Positions 1 through 9,973 of a DNA stretch of 64,000 nucleotides are shown piece after piece (position 1 is the first letter of the stretch; every line of letters begins with the position of its first letter). The notes beneath the pieces were generated by a model. It searched no databases. It was given only the letters and a program-made list of their open reading frames with translations, and was not told where the DNA came from. The position numbers were made by a program, and so were the translations under genes. The DNA is from Prevotella sp. (GTDB lineage: Bacteria; Bacteroidota; Bacteroidia; Bacteroidales; Dysgonomonadaceae): NCBI GenBank assembly GCA_031271965.1, contig JAISUS010000028.1:372001-436000 (forward strand), in the 5' to 3' direction.

Positions 1-2078
1 ATCAATTCCGGATTTATTGAAAGAGGACTAGCATCTTTACCTACCTGCGCTACGGCTCCACGAAGCTTTAAGTAATTCACTACATTATTTATAGGCTTAA
101 TAAAAGGCAGTTCGGATGCGACAAAAGCAAGTTCGGCCGCAGGATAGAAATAAGAATTGTGCTGCTTAGGCAACGTGGATGACCAGTCGTTACGAGCGCG
201 TAATGTAAGGAAAGCCAAATTGTTGTAACCAAACTCAACTTGCCCCGATATAGCCTGTATACGGCGTTTTGTGTTTTGCGTCCCAGCCGTCTGAGTAATA
301 GGATCAGTATTTTTAATAGACACCATATCTAAAACTGCATAATTTGTACCATACGCAGAAAGTGAACTATTCTTATTTTCTAACTGGTGATAACCAATTT
401 GAGCATTTAAAATTAATTTATCCCCTAAGAAATTTTTGTTGAATCCGGCTAAAAAATTCAATGTAGGATCTGAGAAATTTGATTTCGATTGATTATACGT
501 ACCACCATTCCCCGCCTGAATATCATAATTATAAGTCGACCAATAAGGATGTTCCGATGTTATAAAGGTCTGTGATCCTACATCCCATCCTATTTGTGCA
601 CGAACAAAAGTTTCCTTTGTCGGATTAATAATAGCTACTGCATTAGCTATAATACGGTCCGATTCGTCATAATATTTATTTTTATACAACTGAAACATCG
701 GATTAACCAAGTCCCCGTCTATATATCTCTCCGGATAACGCATGTGCGAACCGTCCGGATCCAAATAATTTGCCATATTGTCAATAATCGGCCAACGCAT
801 AGCGTAATATAGAGGGCCGCTACTACCTTTACGAGCCTTGGAATTGGTAGTTCCCGCATACTGTATCGATGTTTCAAATTTTAACCATTTATTAATTTCG
901 GCCTTTCCTGCTACAGAAATATTAGAACGAGTATAATCGGTAGTCTTTATCACACCTGTTTGATCTTGAAATGATGCAGATGCACGTAACGAAAGCTTTT
1001 CCGTTCCGGCCTCAACCGATAGATTGTGCTTGCTGGTAAAACCTGTTTGCAGGATAGCCGCCACATTATCATAAATCTTAGTATCGTCAGGAAATAATCC
1101 ACCAAAACGATTCAAATTATAATAGTTTGTTGCGCCATAAGCACCATTAGCATATTTAGTTTGCTGTTCAGGAATTCCGTATGCATTATCCCAACGGAAT
1201 GAGTTGCTGTAAGAAACTTTTCCTCTGCCGGGTTGTCCTTTTTTCGTTGTGATTATTATTGCTCCATTCGATGCATTCGATCCGTAAAGGGCAGCAGCAG
1301 CAGCTCCTTTCAGGATAGTCATAGACTCTATATCTTCAGGGTTAAAGTCATTTCCACGCGATGAAAAGTCAAGATCGCGGGAGGCGTAAACATCAACTTT
1401 CGCAAACCCTGTCGATGGATTAAATGAAGAATTATTCATTGGTATACCGTCTACTACATATAGAGGCTGGTTATTACCCGATATAGATGTAAGGCTTCGT
1501 AGCGTAACAGTTGTGGAAGCACCGGGTGCACCACCACTAGATACAACATTCATACCGGATACACGGCCCTGCAAAGCAGAAATGAAATTATCGCGGCCAG
1601 ATTCTATAATATCAGATGCTTTTACATTCTGTACGGATGAACCAATTGCACGGGCAACACGCTTTAGACCAAATTCCGCAACAATTTCTACTTCACCAAG
1701 TTCCGTTGCGTTGCTTTCCATAGTTACATCGATAGTATTTTTCTGCCCTATCGATATCGACTGAGTTTTATAGCCTACATAGGTGAACACCAATGTTGAT
1801 CCGGAATTGGTAGTTATTGTATAACTGCCATTAGCATCCGTTAGAACACCGTGCGTAGTCCCCTTTACCGAGACACTAACTCCAATAAGAGGGTCCCCAT
1901 CTACATCTATAACCTTCCCTTTAACAGTAATTCTTGTCTGTTGTTGTTCTGAAAGTCCATCTGAATGCATTTTTGTACCCGTTGCATAACTATCCGTGAA
2001 AGAACAGAGAATTGCAACAGCTAACAAACAGAGGATCTTTTTTAACAGCTTGTTTTTGCCTTGTTTTGAGTTATTCAT
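1..2078 (-). CDS. SusC/RagA-family TonB-dependent outer membrane receptor, C-terminus cut by window edge
   Basis: The minus frame is open from an ATG at 2078 to base 1, about 692 codons; the rest of the barrel lies outside the window. The translation starts with a basic, hydrophobic signal peptide. A carboxypeptidase-regulatory-like domain follows at about residues 50-130 (KGKVIDVDGDPLIGVSVSVKG). Next comes a TonB plug with the SusC hallmarks LRSLTSISGNNQPLYVVDGIP and SMTILKGAAAAALYGSNAS. The last visible residues (GAVAQVGKDASPLSINPEL) belong to the barrel. The family imports oligosaccharides or other large nutrients through the outer membrane with a SusD lipoprotein, which would lie to the left. 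The substrate cannot be told from this part. No clear -7 box was found upstream. Confidence 0.9.
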   Translation of the reverse strand, partial: MNNSKQGKNKLLKKILCLLAVAILCSFTDSYATGTKMHSDGLSEQQQTRITVKGKVIDVDGDPLIGVSVSVKGTTHGVLTDANGSYTITTNSGSTLVFTYVGYKTQSISIGQKNTIDVTMESNATELGEVEIVAEFGLKRVARAIGSSVQNVKASDIIESGRDNFISALQGRVSGMNVVSSGGAPGASTTVTLRSLTSISGNNQPLYVVDGIPMNNSSFNPSTGFAKVDVYASRDLDFSSRGNDFNPEDIESMTILKGAAAAALYGSNASNGAIIITTKKGQPGRGKVSYSNSFRWDNAYGIPEQQTKYANGAYGATNYYNLNRFGGLFPDDTKIYDNVAAILQTGFTSKHNLSVEAGTEKLSLRASASFQDQTGVIKTTDYTRSNISVAGKAEINKWLKFETSIQYAGTTNSKARKGSSGPLYYAMRWPIIDNMANYLDPDGSHMRYPERYIDGDLVNPMFQLYKNKYYDESDRIIANAVAIINPTKETFVRAQIGWDVGSQTFITSEHPYWSTYNYDIQAGNGGTYNQSKSNFSDPTLNFLAGFNKNFLGDKLILNAQIGYHQLENKNSSLSAYGTNYAVLDMVSIKNTDPITQTAGTQNTKRRIQAISGQVEFGYNNLAFLTLRARNDWSSTLPKQHNSYFYPAAELAFVASELPFIKPINNVVNYLKLRGAVAQVGKDASPLSINPEL

Positions 2079-2138
2079 AATACTTTGTTTATTGATTTGA
2101 TACTTTCCTATTAAATGAATCAATTGGCAAACAATGAA

Positions 2139-2187
2139 AGGAAACCTATTTTCTCAAGGTTAACGATTGTTAAAATCAAGGTTTCCT
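2139..2187 (-). other. Inverted repeat in the SusC leader region
   Basis: AGGAAACCT (2139-2147) and AGGTTTCCT (2179-2187) are perfect 9-bp arms. Inside them TTAAC and GTTAA form a second small stem around GATT. The structure lies 60-110 bp upstream of the SusC start and would fold in its leader RNA, or could be an operator. The rest of 2079-2466 is AT-rich and shows no gene or clear promoter. Confidence 0.4.
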
Positions 2188-2466
2188 AAAATAAATGTCC
2201 GAAATAAAATACGAGTATACTTAGCCCTTTGATAAAGTAACATTAAAACCATATTTTTACATGTAAAATGAGAAAAACCTTGTTATTTCAGTAATCCTTA
2301 GAACATAAATTTGAATCAAATTCATTATCATAGGTCTAAAACATGTAAAAGATTTGAGGATAGATTTAAAGATTCCTATTCGTTTATTAAAGTATTACCA
2401 TACGCCTTATTTTTATAAATGTTCTACAATAAATATTATTCCTAATCTAAGAGAATAAGCTGGAAA

Positions 2467-4326
2467 CTATTTATCATTCGAAATAATACCTACAATACCT
2501 TCACTGGAACTAAACAAACATTCTTTCCCACTAAGAGGAACTACAGTATTGATAAGTGAATTTCCAACTTTATGTTTCCACCGTACATTTCCATTTTTAG
2601 CATCTAAAGCAAAGATTAGCCCATTCTTTGTACTGCCAAAAACGACATTATCCTTTTCCACCGGCATTGATGGAGCATGATCATAGCCGTAAGAAACATT
2701 TACTGACCATATTTTTTCAGGTTCATCAGCTATTGCCGAGTAACAAACAACACTATCTTGCATTGTTTTGCTATATATACGAGAGCGATTTGCTGATAAA
2801 CCAATTGTCTCGCGAACCATAGATTCATTTGTGCGCCATACTGTTTTCCCTGTTTCCACGTTCACTGCTGTAAGAACCCTATCGGGAGCGGAGAAAAACA
2901 CTTTTCCATAAGCTGCTACAGGCCAAACAGCTGCAGGAGAGAAATGCATTCGGGAAAGACCATTGTTCCATGTCCATAACAATCGTCCGGTATACATATC
3001 CAATGCATACATATTTGTATCCCAAGCTCCGAAAATCAATTTACCTTGATAAACAAGAGGACGTGTTTCTATATAACCTTTAATATCCTTATATTCCCAT
3101 ATTAATTTACCTGTCTTCACATCCAAAGCCCTCATTGAATGATCACCAGCCCCTATATATGCAATATTATTATCAATAGTTACTGCCCCTAAAACAGCCT
3201 CCTTAGCCGGATGCTTCCATAACAATTTACCCGAAAAGGAATCTAAACCGTATATATATTTATCTGCAGAGCCAAATATTATAACGCCATTACTCGCAGC
3301 AGGAGTCCCAACTATCCTATTTTCAGCTTTAAACTCCCATACTTTTTTCCCATTTTTTAGTGAAAGACAAGTCAAAAAACCGGCATCATCTCCTACATAA
3401 ATATTTTTTCCATAAAGCACTGGAGATGAATATATAGTACGACCAATTTTAGCTATCCATTTCTTATGAACTTGTGGATATATTTGGTTAACAGAGTCAG
3501 ACGGACGTTTATATAAACTATTATCCTCTGTATAATATTTCTTTTTTAGAGAATAGCCTCCCCATTTCCGGATTTCTTTTCCTATTTTTTGCTCATACAC
3601 TATTATGGAATCGCCGGTTATGTCATAAATGGAATATCCGCCTAGATTATCAGATTTATCACGAAGATTCGAGCGGTTCAATATTCCCGGTATCCCATCA
3701 TAAGATAGCAATTTATTACTATGATAATGTCCTCCAAGAACAGCTTTCACATTATACTTACGAGCGACATCCGTTACTTCGTACCAGTTATCCACATCTC
3801 CATCTTGCAACGGATAATGAGTTACCAATATAAAAGGTGTACCAGGCTTGGCAGAAGACAATTCTTCTTCGAGCCATGCTATATCCTGAGGAGCGATATG
3901 CCCGTCCATCATACGAATAATAGGACCGGAGGCAAATCCTAAGAATGTATATCCACTATATTGAAATTTAAATCTCTCTGATCCGAAAATGTGGCCAAAA
4001 TCAGTAGATCCCGATTCACTCCATTTGGTTTCATGGTTTCCTGAAATAATATAGTATTTTACTTTCAGCTTATCCAACAAGCTTTTAACCTTATTCAAAG
4101 AAGCCCTATCACCCTCCTCCGTTATATCTCCAGTCACCAGTACAAAACTGATATTTGGTGTGTTATTAATTTGCTCCACTGTTCGTTTCAGATCATTATA
4201 TGCTAACGAATCTTTTGTCACATGTAAATCTGTAACAAGAGCAAAACGAAAATTCTGTCCCCATAGCGACACAATCAGTAAAAACTGAGAAATAATAATT
4301 AAAATTAGGATAGAGATGTTTTTCAT
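2467..4326 (-). CDS. Secreted metallophosphoesterase fused to a PQQ-type beta-propeller
   Basis: A 619-residue protein with an N-terminal signal peptide ending near LWGQ. Residues about 25-270 form a calcineurin-like phosphoesterase with its metal-binding motifs in order: DLHV, GDITEEGD, GNHE, THYP and GGHYHSN. From about residue 295 to the end are repeated blades with the BamB/PQQ_2 pattern (ALDVKTGKLIWEY, ALDMYTGRLLWTW, ALDAKNGNVRWKH). The family hydrolyses phosphomonoesters or phosphodiesters; the propeller probably binds a partner or ligand, and the substrate is unknown. It is divergent from the MurNAc operon across 527 bp of AT-rich DNA, so a role in cell-wall or periplasmic phosphate turnover is only a guess. 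The start was chosen because it gives a proper signal peptide. Confidence 0.85.
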   Translation of the reverse strand: MKNISILILIIISQFLLIVSLWGQNFRFALVTDLHVTKDSLAYNDLKRTVEQINNTPNISFVLVTGDITEEGDRASLNKVKSLLDKLKVKYYIISGNHETKWSESGSTDFGHIFGSERFKFQYSGYTFLGFASGPIIRMMDGHIAPQDIAWLEEELSSAKPGTPFILVTHYPLQDGDVDNWYEVTDVARKYNVKAVLGGHYHSNKLLSYDGIPGILNRSNLRDKSDNLGGYSIYDITGDSIIVYEQKIGKEIRKWGGYSLKKKYYTEDNSLYKRPSDSVNQIYPQVHKKWIAKIGRTIYSSPVLYGKNIYVGDDAGFLTCLSLKNGKKVWEFKAENRIVGTPAASNGVIIFGSADKYIYGLDSFSGKLLWKHPAKEAVLGAVTIDNNIAYIGAGDHSMRALDVKTGKLIWEYKDIKGYIETRPLVYQGKLIFGAWDTNMYALDMYTGRLLWTWNNGLSRMHFSPAAVWPVAAYGKVFFSAPDRVLTAVNVETGKTVWRTNESMVRETIGLSANRSRIYSKTMQDSVVCYSAIADEPEKIWSVNVSYGYDHAPSMPVEKDNVVFGSTKNGLIFALDAKNGNVRWKHKVGNSLINTVVPLSGKECLFSSSEGIVGIISNDK

Positions 4327-4380
4327 AAATACTACTTCTTGATAATACTATATAGCATTTTAATATCTACCTGAGCTGTA

Positions 4381-4388
4381 CAAATATA
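4381..4388 (-). promoter_or_regulatory. Bacteroidales -7 box for the phosphoesterase-propeller gene
   Basis: On the minus strand this reads TATATTTG, a match to TAnnTTTG, about 55 bp upstream of the ATG. No TTTG -33 box is seen at the usual distance, so support rests on the -7 box alone in an AT-rich region. Confidence 0.4.
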
Positions 4389-4814
4389 TAAGGTTTTTAT
4401 GTATCTTTTTAGATATATTTTTCTATTTTAAATTTTATTATATTTATTTTAGATATTTTTCCATAAAAACAAGCCAAAAGAAAGAAAAGACAAAATAAAC
4501 AAACACAAAAAGCAGAAAATATTATTAATTTTTAGTTTTACATACATTTATTTACATATATTAACCGATTAAACAAACATTAAAAAAACAACAGCAGACA
4601 ATAGACACAAAATACATCAGCAAATATAGCAAAGAAAAGCTGATACATATAATTAACAAGATCAATTTTAATTAATTTATGTATTCAATTATAAATAATT
4701 GTTAATTATAGAGATTTGTATAATTTTTTATAATAGAATTTTAAAATATCATCATATATTTGTTTTGTAATCATTTTAAGCTAAAACCTCTAAGAAACTT
4801 AATTTCTAATCTTT
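4389..4814. other. AT-rich divergent intergenic region without a gene
   Basis: About 430 bp, very rich in A and T, between the divergent phosphoesterase and NamZ genes. No convincing ORF, RNA gene or repeat is visible. It probably holds the regulatory sites of both promoters, but no operator could be assigned. Confidence 0.5.
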
Positions 4815-4822
4815 TATCTTTG
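4815..4822 (+). promoter_or_regulatory. -7 box of the peptidoglycan-salvage operon
   Basis: TATCTTTG fits TAnnTTTG and ends 31 bp before the ATG of the first NamZ gene, giving a short leader. A -33 TTTG is not obvious. It is the only box of this kind found just upstream of the ten-gene operon. Confidence 0.55.
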
Positions 4823-4853
4823 ACAATTAAAAACAAACTAAAGGATTTAAACC

Positions 4854-6017
4854 ATGAAAAAATTAACTGTCTTACTTTTATTGTTCATTTCACTTACAAC
4901 ATCCTACGCGCAAAACAGCATCAAGGTAGGAGCAGAGTCTACGAATGAATACTTTCCTCTTATTCAAGGAAAACGTATTGCAATAATGTCTAACCATACA
5001 GGCATCGTTAACAACGAACACGTTGTAGATATGCTTATAAGAGAAAAAATGAATATTGTTGCCATATTTTCTCCGGAACATGGTTTTAGAGGCAATGCTG
5101 ATGCCGGTGAACATGTTGCCAGTTCTGTTGACGAAAAAACAGGAATTCCTATTAGATCCCTTTATGATGGGAAAGAGCGCAAACCGAGTAAAGAGTCAAT
5201 GGATATGTTTGATATATTAATAATTGATATCCAAGACGTAGGGTTAAGATTCTATACCTATTATATAACAATGGTCAGATTGATGGACGTTTGCGCCGAA
5301 TATGGAAAGAAAGTTGTGGTACTCGACCGGCCCAATCCTAATGGACATTATATAGATGGACCTATATTGGATATGAAACACAAATCAGGCGTCGGTTGGT
5401 TACCTATCCCTATTGTACATGGCATGACCTTGGGAGAATTAGCATTAATGGCAAATGGAGAAAAATGGCTGGCTGACGGTAAAACATGTGATTTGACAGT
5501 TATTAAGTGTAAGAACTATACGCATAAGACTCTATATAAATTGCCGGTAGCTCCATCACCAAACCTACCTACGATGAAATCCATCTACTTATATCCGTCA
5601 ACCTGCTTATTTGAAGCTACTCCGGTTAGTTTGGGACGCGGAACTTCTTTTCCATTCGAAGTATACGGACACCCTAATATGAAGGGCTATACCTTCTCGT
5701 TTACACCAAGAAGTATTCCTGGGGCAAAGAATCCTCCTCAACTTGATAAACTTTGCTACGGTGTTGATTTGAGAAACACGCCGGATGATGAAATATTTGC
5801 AAAAGGTTTCGACCTCACATATATAATAGATGCCTATAACAATTTAAATATGGGCGACCACTTCTTTCGTTCTTTCTTCGAAAAATTAGTTGGAGTAGAT
5901 TATATCCGGAAAATGATCATAGACGGAAAATCTGCTGATGAAATCAAAAAAATGTGGAGAGGCGATGTGGAAAAATTCAAGCTTCAACGCAAACCTTATT
6001 TGTTATACGAAGAATAA
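4854..6017 (+). CDS. namZ: Exo-beta-N-acetylmuramidase, NamZ family (DUF1343, GH171)
   Basis: A 387-residue exported protein; the signal peptide ends near TTSYAQ. NamZ enzymes remove MurNAc from the non-reducing end of peptidoglycan fragments. Family motifs are FSPEHGFRGNADAGEHV near residues 75-90, IDIQDVGLRFYTY and DRPNPNGHYIDGP, with PFEVYGHPNMKGYTF in the C-terminal part. It is the first gene of a tightly spaced operon (12 bp to the symporter gene) ending in murQ, so released MurNAc would be taken up and catabolised by the same transcript. A second NamZ lies at 13154. The two copies share family motifs but differ clearly in sequence, so they may prefer different fragment lengths or peptide-substituted chains. 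Confidence 0.9.
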   Translation: MKKLTVLLLLFISLTTSYAQNSIKVGAESTNEYFPLIQGKRIAIMSNHTGIVNNEHVVDMLIREKMNIVAIFSPEHGFRGNADAGEHVASSVDEKTGIPIRSLYDGKERKPSKESMDMFDILIIDIQDVGLRFYTYYITMVRLMDVCAEYGKKVVVLDRPNPNGHYIDGPILDMKHKSGVGWLPIPIVHGMTLGELALMANGEKWLADGKTCDLTVIKCKNYTHKTLYKLPVAPSPNLPTMKSIYLYPSTCLFEATPVSLGRGTSFPFEVYGHPNMKGYTFSFTPRSIPGAKNPPQLDKLCYGVDLRNTPDDEIFAKGFDLTYIIDAYNNLNMGDHFFRSFFEKLVGVDYIRKMIIDGKSADEIKKMWRGDVEKFKLQRKPYLLYEE

Positions 6018-6029
6018 ACAATCACAAGA

Positions 6030-7505
6030 ATGAGCCCAATACTCGTATTAATAACTATAGCTTTCTATTTCGCCATACTCTTTGCTATATCTTATATAAC
6101 AGGACGTAAGGCTGACAATCAAGGGTTTTTCACGGGAAACCGTAAATCGCCATGGTATGTAGTTGCTTTCGCAATGATAGGTTCAGCCATATCGGGAGTA
6201 ACCTTCGTCTCTGTACCGGGAATGGTTGCAGCCAGCGGATTCTCGTATATGCAAATGGTAATGGGGTTTGTCGTAGGGCAATTCATCATAGCCTTTGTAC
6301 TCGTCCCTCTCTTCTATAAGATGAATCTAACATCCATATATGAATATCTGGAAAACCGTTTTGGTATAGCATCATATAAAACCGGAGCATGGTTCTTTTT
6401 CATTTCAAAGATGTTAGGAGCAGCGGTACGGCTATTTTTAGTTTGTATTGTATTACAATTATTAGTTTTTGCTCCCCTCAAATTGCCATTTGTGCTTAAT
6501 GTCGTATTTACTGTAGGGCTGGTATGGCTCTATACATATCGTGGTGGTGTAAAATCTCTGATATGGACAGATTCGCTTAAAACATTCTGCCTTATTGTAT
6601 CTGTAGGATTATGTATTTATTATATAGCCTCCGATCTTGGATTGAATTTCTCCAGTATGCTGACAACTATCAGGGATAATGACTTCTCAAAAACATTCTT
6701 TTTTGACGATGTTAATGACAGACGCTTCTTCTTCAAGCAATTCCTGGCAGGAATTTTTACTGTGATTGCAACTACAGGGCTTGATCAGGACATGATGCAA
6801 AAAAATATGAGTTGCCGAAACTCTAAAGATTCGCAAAAGAATATTGTCATCAGCGGATCTATGCAACTAGTCATCAATTTATTGTTCCTAATGCTCGGTG
6901 TTCTGTTATACACATATGCATTTCAACATAATATAGCTGTTCCTGAAAAAAGTGATGAATTATTCCCACTATTAGCGACAAACGGTTATTTCCCTATAAT
7001 CGTAGGCATACTATTTATTATTGGGCTAATATCTGCCGCATACGCAGCTGCCGGGTCAGCACTTACGGCTCTTACTACATCTTTTACTGTAGATATATTG
7101 GAAAGCACCAAGAAAAAAACAGATAAAGAAGTAGCTAAAATTCGGAAAAAGGTGCACATTGGCATGGCCGTAGTTATGGGATTGGTAATTATTATTATTG
7201 ACCTGCTTAATAATACATCTGTTATAGATGCTGTATACATTCTGGCCAGTTATACATATGGCCCTATTTTGGGATTATTTGCATTTGGTATCTTTACAAA
7301 AAAGACGGTCAGGGACAAATATATACCGTTGGTAGCAATTATAGCTCCTATAATCTGTTTTGTACTGGATAAAAATTCTGTATCATGGTTTAATGGATAC
7401 AGGTTCAGCTATGAAATATTAATTATAAATGCAGCACTAACATTCGTTGGGCTACTTTTCCTTACAAATAAAAATAAATCGACAAATAAAATTCAAACAA
7501 CGTAA
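6030..7505 (+). CDS. Sodium/solute symporter (SSS family)
   Basis: A 491-residue inner membrane protein with about 13 hydrophobic segments. The N-terminal GNRKSPWYVVAFAMIGSAIS followed by GVTFVSVPG is typical of the sodium:solute symporter family, as are AGIFTVIATTGLDQDMMQK and ISAAYAAAGSALTALTTSF, regions that contribute to sodium and substrate binding in SSS proteins. It lies 12 bp after NamZ and 11 bp before the glycosyltransferase gene. Its place in the operon suggests uptake of a peptidoglycan-derived sugar or amino acid, such as free MurNAc, GlcNAc or a peptide-derived product. Sequence alone does not fix the substrate, and MurT in the same operon is the better MurNAc transporter candidate. 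Confidence 0.85.
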   Translation: MSPILVLITIAFYFAILFAISYITGRKADNQGFFTGNRKSPWYVVAFAMIGSAISGVTFVSVPGMVAASGFSYMQMVMGFVVGQFIIAFVLVPLFYKMNLTSIYEYLENRFGIASYKTGAWFFFISKMLGAAVRLFLVCIVLQLLVFAPLKLPFVLNVVFTVGLVWLYTYRGGVKSLIWTDSLKTFCLIVSVGLCIYYIASDLGLNFSSMLTTIRDNDFSKTFFFDDVNDRRFFFKQFLAGIFTVIATTGLDQDMMQKNMSCRNSKDSQKNIVISGSMQLVINLLFLMLGVLLYTYAFQHNIAVPEKSDELFPLLATNGYFPIIVGILFIIGLISAAYAAAGSALTALTTSFTVDILESTKKKTDKEVAKIRKKVHIGMAVVMGLVIIIIDLLNNTSVIDAVYILASYTYGPILGLFAFGIFTKKTVRDKYIPLVAIIAPIICFVLDKNSVSWFNGYRFSYEILIINAALTFVGLLFLTNKNKSTNKIQTT

Positions 7506-7516
7506 ACAAAATAGTA

Positions 7517-8971
7517 ATGAAAATTAATTGTTTTATTCCATTTCAAAGTGCAGATCAGGTAAAAGCAACAATAACGTCTTTACGTGAGTCGACTCTTGTA
7601 AACCAAATATATTTGCTCAATGACAATGCAAATCAAGAAAAGACAGAGGGGTGCGAAGTTATTGAAGTCGATTCTTTACGCTCAACTGCAACAATAAAGA
7701 AAATAGCAGAAAAAGCCAATACCGACTATACGCTTATATATACAAAACCGGCTGATTTAAGGATGGGGATGTTTGCACTTGACCGTATGTTGCGAATAGC
7801 AAAAGATTCGGGTGCAGGACTTGTTTATGCTGATCATTATCAGGTGGCGAACGGCGAAAAAAAGAACAGCCCGGTTATTTCTTATCAAAAAGGCAGCCTG
7901 CGAGATGATTTCAACTTCGGATCTGTGCTTATTTATAAGTCTGCAAATCTAAAGGAAGCTGTTGCCGCAATGGAAAAAGAATATAAGTTTGCCGGACTAT
8001 ACGACCTGCGTTTAAAAGTTTCACAAGGAGCCGACCTGGTTCATATCAATGAATATCTATACACAGAGATAGAGAATGATAATCGTAAAAGTGGCGAAAA
8101 GATATTTGACTATGTCGACCCTAAAAACCGTGCCATACAAATAGAAATGGAAGAAGCATGTACCGATCACTTGAAAAAAATCGGCGGATACTTAGCTCCT
8201 AATTTCAAAGAAATAAATTTCAATGAAGGAGGATTTGAATATGAAGCCTCTGTTATCATCCCCGTTCGCAATCGTATCCGTACAATTGCCGATGCTATTA
8301 ATTCAGTGCTAAGTCAAAAGACAAACTTCAAATTCAACTTGATAGTTGTAGATAACTACTCTACCGATGGTACGACAGAAGCTATTGATAAATTTACTGA
8401 CGAACACCTTATACATCTTATTCCGGATAATCAGGAACTGGGAATAGGCGGTTGCTGGAATGCCGGGGTACATCACCCGAAATGCGGAAAATTCGCTATT
8501 CAACTAGATAGTGATGACGTATATTCTGACGAAAACACATTGCAAAAGATAGTAGATGCCTTCTATGAACAAAATTGTGCTATGGTGGTCGGCACTTATA
8601 TGCTGACCGATTTCGATATGAAAATGATACCTCCGGGCATTATAGATCATAAAGAATGGACACCGGACAATGGCCGAAATAATGCTCTTCGCATCAATGG
8701 ACTAGGTGCTCCGCGTGCTTTCTATACTCCGGTATTGAGAGATATAAAAGTCCCAAACACCAGCTATGGTGAAGATTATGCATTGGGACTGAATTTTTCA
8801 CGGGAATATCAGATAGGGCGCATCTACGACGTACTATATCTATGCCGTCGTTGGGATGACAACTCGGATGCTTCATTAGATATTGTAAAAATGAATGCTC
8901 ACAACACTTACAAGGATAGAATCCGTACGTGGGAATTGGAAGCCCGTATTGCTCTGAACAAGGGTAATTGA
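7517..8971 (+). CDS. Tandem-domain family 2 glycosyltransferase
   Basis: A 484-residue protein without signal peptide or clear membrane span, so probably cytoplasmic. Residues about 240-480 form a GT2 GT-A domain: EASVIIPVRNRIRTIADAIN, LIVVDNYSTDGT, and a metal-binding QLDSDDVY. The ending GEDYALGLNF and CRRWDDNSD supplies the usual late acidic motif. The first ~215 residues look like a second, diverged GT-A fold (FIPFQSADQVKATITSL, GLVYADHYQ), so the protein may hold two transferase units, one possibly inactive. It sits inside a catabolic MurNAc operon, which is unusual for a synthetic enzyme. With the HIT-fold gene that follows it may act in nucleotide-sugar or glycan metabolism linked to cell-wall salvage; acceptor and donor are unknown. 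Confidence 0.8.
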   Translation: MKINCFIPFQSADQVKATITSLRESTLVNQIYLLNDNANQEKTEGCEVIEVDSLRSTATIKKIAEKANTDYTLIYTKPADLRMGMFALDRMLRIAKDSGAGLVYADHYQVANGEKKNSPVISYQKGSLRDDFNFGSVLIYKSANLKEAVAAMEKEYKFAGLYDLRLKVSQGADLVHINEYLYTEIENDNRKSGEKIFDYVDPKNRAIQIEMEEACTDHLKKIGGYLAPNFKEINFNEGGFEYEASVIIPVRNRIRTIADAINSVLSQKTNFKFNLIVVDNYSTDGTTEAIDKFTDEHLIHLIPDNQELGIGGCWNAGVHHPKCGKFAIQLDSDDVYSDENTLQKIVDAFYEQNCAMVVGTYMLTDFDMKMIPPGIIDHKEWTPDNGRNNALRINGLGAPRAFYTPVLRDIKVPNTSYGEDYALGLNFSREYQIGRIYDVLYLCRRWDDNSDASLDIVKMNAHNTYKDRIRTWELEARIALNKGN

Positions 8972-8984
8972 TTATCAATCTTTT

Positions 8985-9020
8985 CAGGGTGTAGTATTTA
9001 AACAACGATATTACACCCTG
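8985..9020 (+). other. Intercistronic hairpin in the salvage operon
   Basis: CAGGGTGTA (8985-8993) pairs perfectly with TACACCCTG (9012-9020) across an 18-nt loop. No U-run follows, so it is not a standard terminator. It fills the largest gap within the first half of the operon and could be a processing or stability element. Confidence 0.45.
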
Positions 9021-9035
9021 TACAAATAAACAAAC

Positions 9036-9971
9036 ATGAGTTTAACTTCAAAACAAGCGAAAGAATTACTCCATTCACAATTAGACGAATGGGCGTTGGC
9101 TAAGACAAATTTTGATGCCTTGAAAGGTGTGGAAATAAAAGAATTCATTTTCTCTGATTTTGTTATCAGAGTACAATTCAATCCTGCCCGTATCCAATCG
9201 TCAGCAGCCAAAGTAGATGCGAAATCGATTCAGGAGCGAAAATGTTTTTTGTGCCCAAATAATTTACCCGCCGAACAAAAAGGGATTCCATATGGAGAAT
9301 ATCAGGTATTGGTCAACCCCTACCCTATTTTTCCTGAACATTTCACAATTCCAACATACAAACATACTGACCAACTCATATCCGGCATGTACGGAGATAT
9401 GCTTGATCTGGCAAAAGATATAGAAGAATATACCATATTTTACAATGGACCAAAATGTGGGGCTTCGGCACCCGACCATGCTCACTTTCAGGCAGGAATT
9501 AAAGGTTTTCTTCCATTGGAGAAAGAGGTCAATAATATAAAAAAAGAAACTATTTTAAAGTCTGACAAACTAACTCTATACGCCATCAGGCAATATATGC
9601 GAAATTGTTTTCTCTTAGAAACAAAAGAGAAAGATGAAACCATAGCTGTATTTAATAAAATATATGAGCTTTTGGAGCTTAAAGAAGGGGACAAAGAGCC
9701 TATGATGAACATACTGACATGGTATGAAAACGGAACGTGGTACAGCGTTGTTTTTCCTCGGGAGAAACATCGTCCGGACTGTTTCTTTGCCGAAGGAGAC
9801 GACAATTTACTGATAAGTCCTGCATCTGTGGATCTGGGCGGTGTATTTATCACTCCTTTGGAAAAAGATTTCAAAAAAATAAAAGAGAAAGATGTTAAAG
9901 ATATTCTAAAAGAAATTTGTATCAGTGATGAAAAAATGCAACTCATCATTGACAAACTAAAAATGGATTGA
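9036..9971 (+). CDS. DUF4922 / HIT-superfamily phosphorylase-like protein
   Basis: A 311-residue cytoplasmic protein. The key motif is GASAPDHAHFQAG at about residues 150-160: the H-x-H-x-Q active site of the GalT/Apa2/GDP-hexose-phosphorylase branch of the HIT superfamily. ERKCFLCPNNLPAEQKG and VLVNPYPIFPEHFTIP precede it, the latter like the substrate loop of hexose-1-phosphate uridylyltransferases. These enzymes transfer or phosphorolyse nucleotidyl groups through a histidine intermediate. Inference: it may interconvert a nucleotide sugar used by or derived from the adjacent glycosyltransferase reaction. The next gene begins 2 bp after its stop, so the two are translationally linked. The exact reaction is not known to me. 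Confidence 0.75.
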   Translation: MSLTSKQAKELLHSQLDEWALAKTNFDALKGVEIKEFIFSDFVIRVQFNPARIQSSAAKVDAKSIQERKCFLCPNNLPAEQKGIPYGEYQVLVNPYPIFPEHFTIPTYKHTDQLISGMYGDMLDLAKDIEEYTIFYNGPKCGASAPDHAHFQAGIKGFLPLEKEVNNIKKETILKSDKLTLYAIRQYMRNCFLLETKEKDETIAVFNKIYELLELKEGDKEPMMNILTWYENGTWYSVVFPREKHRPDCFFAEGDDNLLISPASVDLGGVFITPLEKDFKKIKEKDVKDILKEICISDEKMQLIIDKLKMD

Positions 9972-9973
9972 AA

